DNA of 64,000 nt from Paraflavitalea pollutisoli (GTDB taxonomy: Bacteria; Bacteroidota; Bacteroidia; Chitinophagales; Chitinophagaceae): assembly GCF_029360705.1 (NCBI RefSeq), contig NZ_JARKMX010000001.1, positions 930,001 to 994,000 on the forward strand. Reading direction: 5' to 3'. The notes under the pieces were generated by a model that worked only from the letters and a program-made list of their open reading frames with translations, did not search any database and was not told where the DNA came from. Below, piece by piece: positions 60,944 to 64,000 of the stretch. The position numbers and the translations under genes were made by a program. Each line of letters begins with the position of its first letter. Within the stretch, counting starts at the first letter, position 1.

Positions 60944-63103
60944 ATGAAACGCTTCAAGACGATCACTTGTTGGCTGCTCATCGCCGGGCTCATTCCCCGG
61001 GCCGGTGCGCAGACCACTCAGCCGATAAACGTGACGGTCAATAAGGTAAAACTGACGGTTACGATCGATGCAGCCGGAACGCCCGTTTATGCCGTACACT
61101 ATGACCAGCAACCCATTATTGCACCTTCGCGTATGGGTTTTTCATTGACGGATGACAGTACTTTTTACAAAGACTTTGAGCTGGTCAATACCAGCCGCCG
61201 GTCGGTCGACGAAAGCTGGCAGCCGGTATGGGGTGAGGTGAAAACGATTCGCGACCGGCACGAGGAACTAACGGTAGCCCTCCGGCAGCGGAAAGCGCCA
61301 AGCCGACTGCTCAACATCGTTTTCCGGGTTTTTGAAGACGGCGTAGGCTTCCGGTACGAGTTTCCGCGGCAGCCCAACCTCAAATATTTCGTGGTAGCCA
61401 ATGAATTAACACAATTCAGACTGACAGGCGATCATAAGAGTTTCTGGATTCCGGGAGATTACGATACAAATGAGTATATTTATACAACATCCAATCTAAC
61501 TGGGATCGATAATGCTGCCATGGTGAGAACGTCTACGGATATTGCCGTCAGGACCGTGCCCGATCAATATGCGGTGCAAACGCCTTTGATGCTCAAAAGC
61601 AAGGAAGGGGTGTACATCAATATTCACGAGGCAGCATTGAGTAACTATCCCGCCATGCAGCTGCATGTAGACAGAGCCAATCTCACGCTTTCTTCCAGCC
61701 TGGTACCTGATGCAACCGGGAATAAGGCCTACCTCCATGCTCCTTCTCATACGCCCTGGCGTACCGTGATCGTGAGCAACAAAGCAACCGAGGTACTGGC
61801 TTCCAAAATGATCCTCAATTTAAACGAGCCCCCAGCTTTTACGAATACATCCTGGATCAAACCGATGAAGTTTGTCGGTGTGTGGTGGGAGATGCAGACA
61901 GGGAAAGCCACCTGGAATTACTGCAATTACCCCGATAGCACGGATGCAAAAGGGAAGCTGATCCCCAATAACACGCATGGCGCCAATACGGCCAACGTCA
62001 AGAAGTACATAGACTTTGCGGCCACCCATGGTATCGATGCGGTACTGGTAGAAGGATGGAATACCGGTTGGGAAGATTGGTTTGGTAACTGGAAAGAAAA
62101 CGTGTTCTCCTTCACAACCCCTTATCCGGATTACGATGTGCGCGAAATTACCCGTTACGCGGCTTCCAAAGGGGTGTCTATGATCATGCACAATGAAACC
62201 TCCGGTTCGGCAACGGACTACGAGCGTCAACTGGATACGGCCTACCGGTTCATGAACCTGTTTGGATTTCCTTCGGTAAAGACCGGTTATGTAGGCAAGA
62301 TCATCCCACGTGGCGAGCACCACGATGGACAGTGGATGGTATACCATTACGAGCGGGTAGCCCGCAAGGCAGCCGATCACCAGGTGTCCATCGATGTACA
62401 CGAGCCGATGCGCCCTACCGGGCAGCACCGTACCTGGCCCAACTGGATGGCCAGCGAGGCAGGCCGGGGCAATGAATACAATGCATTCAGTATAGGCAGT
62501 CCGCCCGAGCATGAGACCATTCTGCCGTTTACCCGTATGATGGGTGGGCCGATGGATTTTACGCCCGGCATCTTTAAGATGAAAGGGTATGCTTCCTATG
62601 CGCCGGACAGGCAGATGCACAGCACATTGGCGAAGCAGCTGGCCCTGTACGTGACCATTTATAGCCCTGTGCAGATGGCAGCAGATTTGCCGGAAAACTA
62701 CGAGGCCAAGCCCGATGCCTTTCAGTTCATCAAAGACGTGGCGGTCGATTGGGACGATACGAAGATCATCGAAGCGGAGCCGGGAGATTATATTACGATT
62801 GCCCGCAAAGCAAAAGGCAAAGCCGACTGGTATTTGGGAGCGATCACGGATGAGAACGCTAGAACAGCGGTAACACCGCTTGACTTTCTCGACAAAGGGC
62901 AAATGTATGTAGCGGTGATCTATGGGGATGCGCCCGATGCCGATTGGAAGAACAATCCCGAAGCGTACCGGATCGAGCGGTGGCTGGTGAACAGCAGCAC
63001 GGTGCTGAAATTGAAGCAGGCGCCGGGTGGGGGAGCAGCGGTGCAGCTGAAGCCCGCGACAGCCGCTGAATTGAAAACCTTGAAAAAGTATGTGTCAAAA
63101 TAA
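60944..63103 (+). CDS. Glycoside hydrolase family 97 alpha-glucosidase (SusB-like)
   Basis: A 719-residue exported enzyme with signal peptide 1-22 (PRAGAQ). An N-terminal super-sandwich (30-290) leads to a TIM barrel and a C-terminal beta domain. By alignment from memory with Bacteroides SusB, Glu418 (HNETSG) and Glu487 (DVHEPMRPTG) match the inverting base pair. Glu505 and Glu511 (ASEAGRGNEYN) match the calcium ligand and general acid. This places it in the inverting alpha-glucosidase branch rather than the retaining alpha-galactosidase branch. Its job here would be to release glucose from oligosaccharides made by GH71. Confidence 0.92.
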   Translation: MKRFKTITCWLLIAGLIPRAGAQTTQPINVTVNKVKLTVTIDAAGTPVYAVHYDQQPIIAPSRMGFSLTDDSTFYKDFELVNTSRRSVDESWQPVWGEVKTIRDRHEELTVALRQRKAPSRLLNIVFRVFEDGVGFRYEFPRQPNLKYFVVANELTQFRLTGDHKSFWIPGDYDTNEYIYTTSNLTGIDNAAMVRTSTDIAVRTVPDQYAVQTPLMLKSKEGVYINIHEAALSNYPAMQLHVDRANLTLSSSLVPDATGNKAYLHAPSHTPWRTVIVSNKATEVLASKMILNLNEPPAFTNTSWIKPMKFVGVWWEMQTGKATWNYCNYPDSTDAKGKLIPNNTHGANTANVKKYIDFAATHGIDAVLVEGWNTGWEDWFGNWKENVFSFTTPYPDYDVREITRYAASKGVSMIMHNETSGSATDYERQLDTAYRFMNLFGFPSVKTGYVGKIIPRGEHHDGQWMVYHYERVARKAADHQVSIDVHEPMRPTGQHRTWPNWMASEAGRGNEYNAFSIGSPPEHETILPFTRMMGGPMDFTPGIFKMKGYASYAPDRQMHSTLAKQLALYVTIYSPVQMAADLPENYEAKPDAFQFIKDVAVDWDDTKIIEAEPGDYITIARKAKGKADWYLGAITDENARTAVTPLDFLDKGQMYVAVIYGDAPDADWKNNPEAYRIERWLVNSSTVLKLKQAPGGGAAVQLKPATAAELKTLKKYVSK

Positions 63104-63107
63104 TTGC

Positions 63108-63208
63108 ATGACCGCAGGGACGTGGAAAAACTATAGGAATAATAATGTGTAAGCTTTTCCGCCCGAACGTTCTCGTTGCTCAGGGCGCGTTCTACGTCCT
63201 GCGGTCAT
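63108..63208. repeat. 101-bp imperfect inverted repeat with nested stems
   Basis: The left arm (63108-63123) and right arm (63194-63208) are ATGACCGCAGGGACGT and ACGTCCTGCGGTCAT, complementary over 15 pairs with one bulged base. Inside are GGAAAA/TTTTCC and GCCC/GGGC pairs, which would give a branched structure. It lies behind the GH97 stop codon, and its right arm overlaps the 3' end of a small minus-strand gene. It is probably a two-sided terminator-like element; a small mobile repeat is possible. Confidence 0.6.
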
Positions 63209-63329
63209 AATTTTTTCCAACCCCATCGCACCAAAAGCCGCGCGTATCTTCAGTAGGATGTTCACGCAATGTTTCGTTGATGGCCTTCTCCAGGTCGAGA
63301 CAAAAATCTAATGTTATTAAATCAATCAT
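63192..63329 (-). CDS. 45-residue protein encoded behind the ATP-grasp gene
   Basis: ATG at 63329, stop TAG at 63192. The sequence begins MIDLITLDFCLDLEKAINET and contains DTRGFWCDGVGKN; the last few codons lie in the inverted repeat. It starts five bases after the stop codon of the ATP-grasp gene, so it is translationally close to it. An acidic amphipathic helix is followed by a Trp-Cys-Asp-Gly motif. It could be a substrate peptide, an adaptor or a short regulator; function unknown. Support comes from the start, spacing and non-random composition only. Confidence 0.55.
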   Translation of the reverse strand: MIDLITLDFCLDLEKAINETLREHPTEDTRGFWCDGVGKNYDRRT

Positions 63330-63334
63330 GTAGT

Positions 63335-64000
63335 CTACTCTTTATTAACGGTTGCCTCAATAATACAGTCGATCACATTGGATGCTTTACAGTGATTGAG
63401 TCCTGCGCCCCAGCAGGCGTTGAACTCCAATACAAACCAGCCGCGAGTTGAACAATAGGCCAGATCGATGACGACCACCGCCGGTAACTGTTGGCTGTTC
63501 TTTTTCAGGAACGCCGCAAGAAATAAACTGGCTTCAGCAAGGTCGGCCTCGCCTTCATACAATGCCAGGTCCTTGATGGTTCCTTCCCGCACATAGCTCC
63601 TGGCTTCCGCAACAATATCATCGACTACTTCCGACACCAATACTTCTTCTGTCGACTGCAATCCATTGGTGGCGGCAGCGAATGCTGCGTGGTCTGCGAA
63701 AACACCGGCCAGGAATAATTTCGGAATGACTGGCTTGGCAAATACCGGAAAGGAAATATTACCAGCCTCTGCGATTTGGGTTAATGTGATCTTTCTTTTG
63801 GTCCATTCCTGGTCGAGCCGGGCAATTAACGTGTCGTCGGGAGAGAGGAGGTCGACATCATAGATCTGCGCCAGTACCAACGCAAAGGTCTGGTTACCAT
63901 ATAGGGCAATCGATCTGCCGGTCAGTTCCTCGTCTCTGATCCAGTATTTGCCCAGTCTTTTCACGGCACCACCGGCAGCTGTCCAGACGGCTAGCACTTC
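63335..64000 (-). CDS. R2K-type ATP-grasp domain protein, N-terminus cut by window edge
   Basis: At least 220 residues read open through the right edge; the first possible start inside is only a GTG at 63997, so the true start lies outside. The visible part has VFAKPVIPKLFLAGVF (nucleotide-binding strand with Lys), EEVLVSEVVDDIVAEARSYV and PAVVVIDLAYCSTRGW. It ends with EFNACWGAGLN, the metal-binding Glu/Asn motif of ATP-grasp ligases of the R2K (RimK-like) clade. Such enzymes join a carboxylate to an amine or thiol. The small protein behind it may be its partner or substrate. Confidence 0.78.
   Translation of the reverse strand, partial: EVLAVWTAAGGAVKRLGKYWIRDEELTGRSIALYGNQTFALVLAQIYDVDLLSPDDTLIARLDQEWTKRKITLTQIAEAGNISFPVFAKPVIPKLFLAGVFADHAAFAAATNGLQSTEEVLVSEVVDDIVAEARSYVREGTIKDLALYEGEADLAEASLFLAAFLKKNSQQLPAVVVIDLAYCSTRGWFVLEFNACWGAGLNHCKASNVIDCIIEATVNKE

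Overview
The window looks like chromosomal sequence from a Bacteroidota bacterium, most likely of the Chitinophagaceae (Niastella/Chitinophaga type). This is an inference. It rests on SusC/SusD paralogues, several carboxypeptidase-regulatory-domain TonB receptors, the short molybdopterin-free NuoG, energy-transducer TonB proteins with a long cytoplasmic head, DUF4884 and DUF6377 proteins, and TAnnTTTG-type -7 promoter boxes. I see no rRNA, tRNA, CRISPR array, insertion sequence or prophage.

Region 1 (1-13.7 kb) is a respiratory complex I operon, nuoB-C-D-E-[NlpE-like lipoprotein]-F-G-H-I-J-K-L-M-N. nuoA would lie to the left of the window. The operon closes with a strong intrinsic terminator. 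Region 2 (13.7-18.4 kb) has an orphan MacB/FtsX-type permease, a von Willebrand A lipoprotein gene destroyed by an internal deletion, and a large secreted HExxHxxGxxH zinc metalloprotease. Region 3 (18.8-24.8 kb) is a TonB energising module (exbB, two exbD/tolR genes, tonB, terminator, a second tonB) followed by mnmE.

Region 4 (24.9-34.5 kb) is mixed. It holds an esterase pseudogene with a nonsense codon and frameshifts, a parvulin-type PPIase, an Oar-like TonB receptor, a PLP enzyme paired with a secreted esterase, an orphan ABC ATPase and a lipoprotein. Region 5 (34.5-41.3 kb) has a secreted Gfo/Idh/MocA oxidoreductase, an SDR/TetR pair with two matching 18-bp operators, an aminotransferase-IV/DmpA operon, a PepSY membrane protein and a DUF4884 lipoprotein.

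Region 6 (41.5-49.7 kb) includes a secreted lectin-fold protein, a 40-residue membrane microprotein, DUF1415, a divergent lipid kinase / App1-type phosphatidate phosphatase pair, a PF14905 TonB receptor, a DinB protein and a nucleoid-associated protein. Region 7 (49.9-63.1 kb) is a polysaccharide utilisation locus: a PHP-like secreted metallohydrolase, a DUF6377 membrane regulator, SusC, SusD, a GH71 (alpha-1,3-glucanase family) enzyme and a GH97 alpha-glucosidase. Together these suggest use of fungal-type alpha-1,3-glucan. The right edge holds a 5'-truncated R2K-type ATP-grasp gene followed by an overlooked 45-codon gene.

The main logic is energetic and nutritional. Complex I builds the proton gradient, ExbB/ExbD/TonB transmit it to the outer membrane, and the TonB receptors and SusC spend it on uptake. 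The points most worth following up are the lipoprotein inside the nuo operon, the two-operator TetR circuit, the opposed DGK/App1 pair, the GH71-GH97 locus, and the ATP-grasp/small-protein pair with its overlapping inverted repeat.
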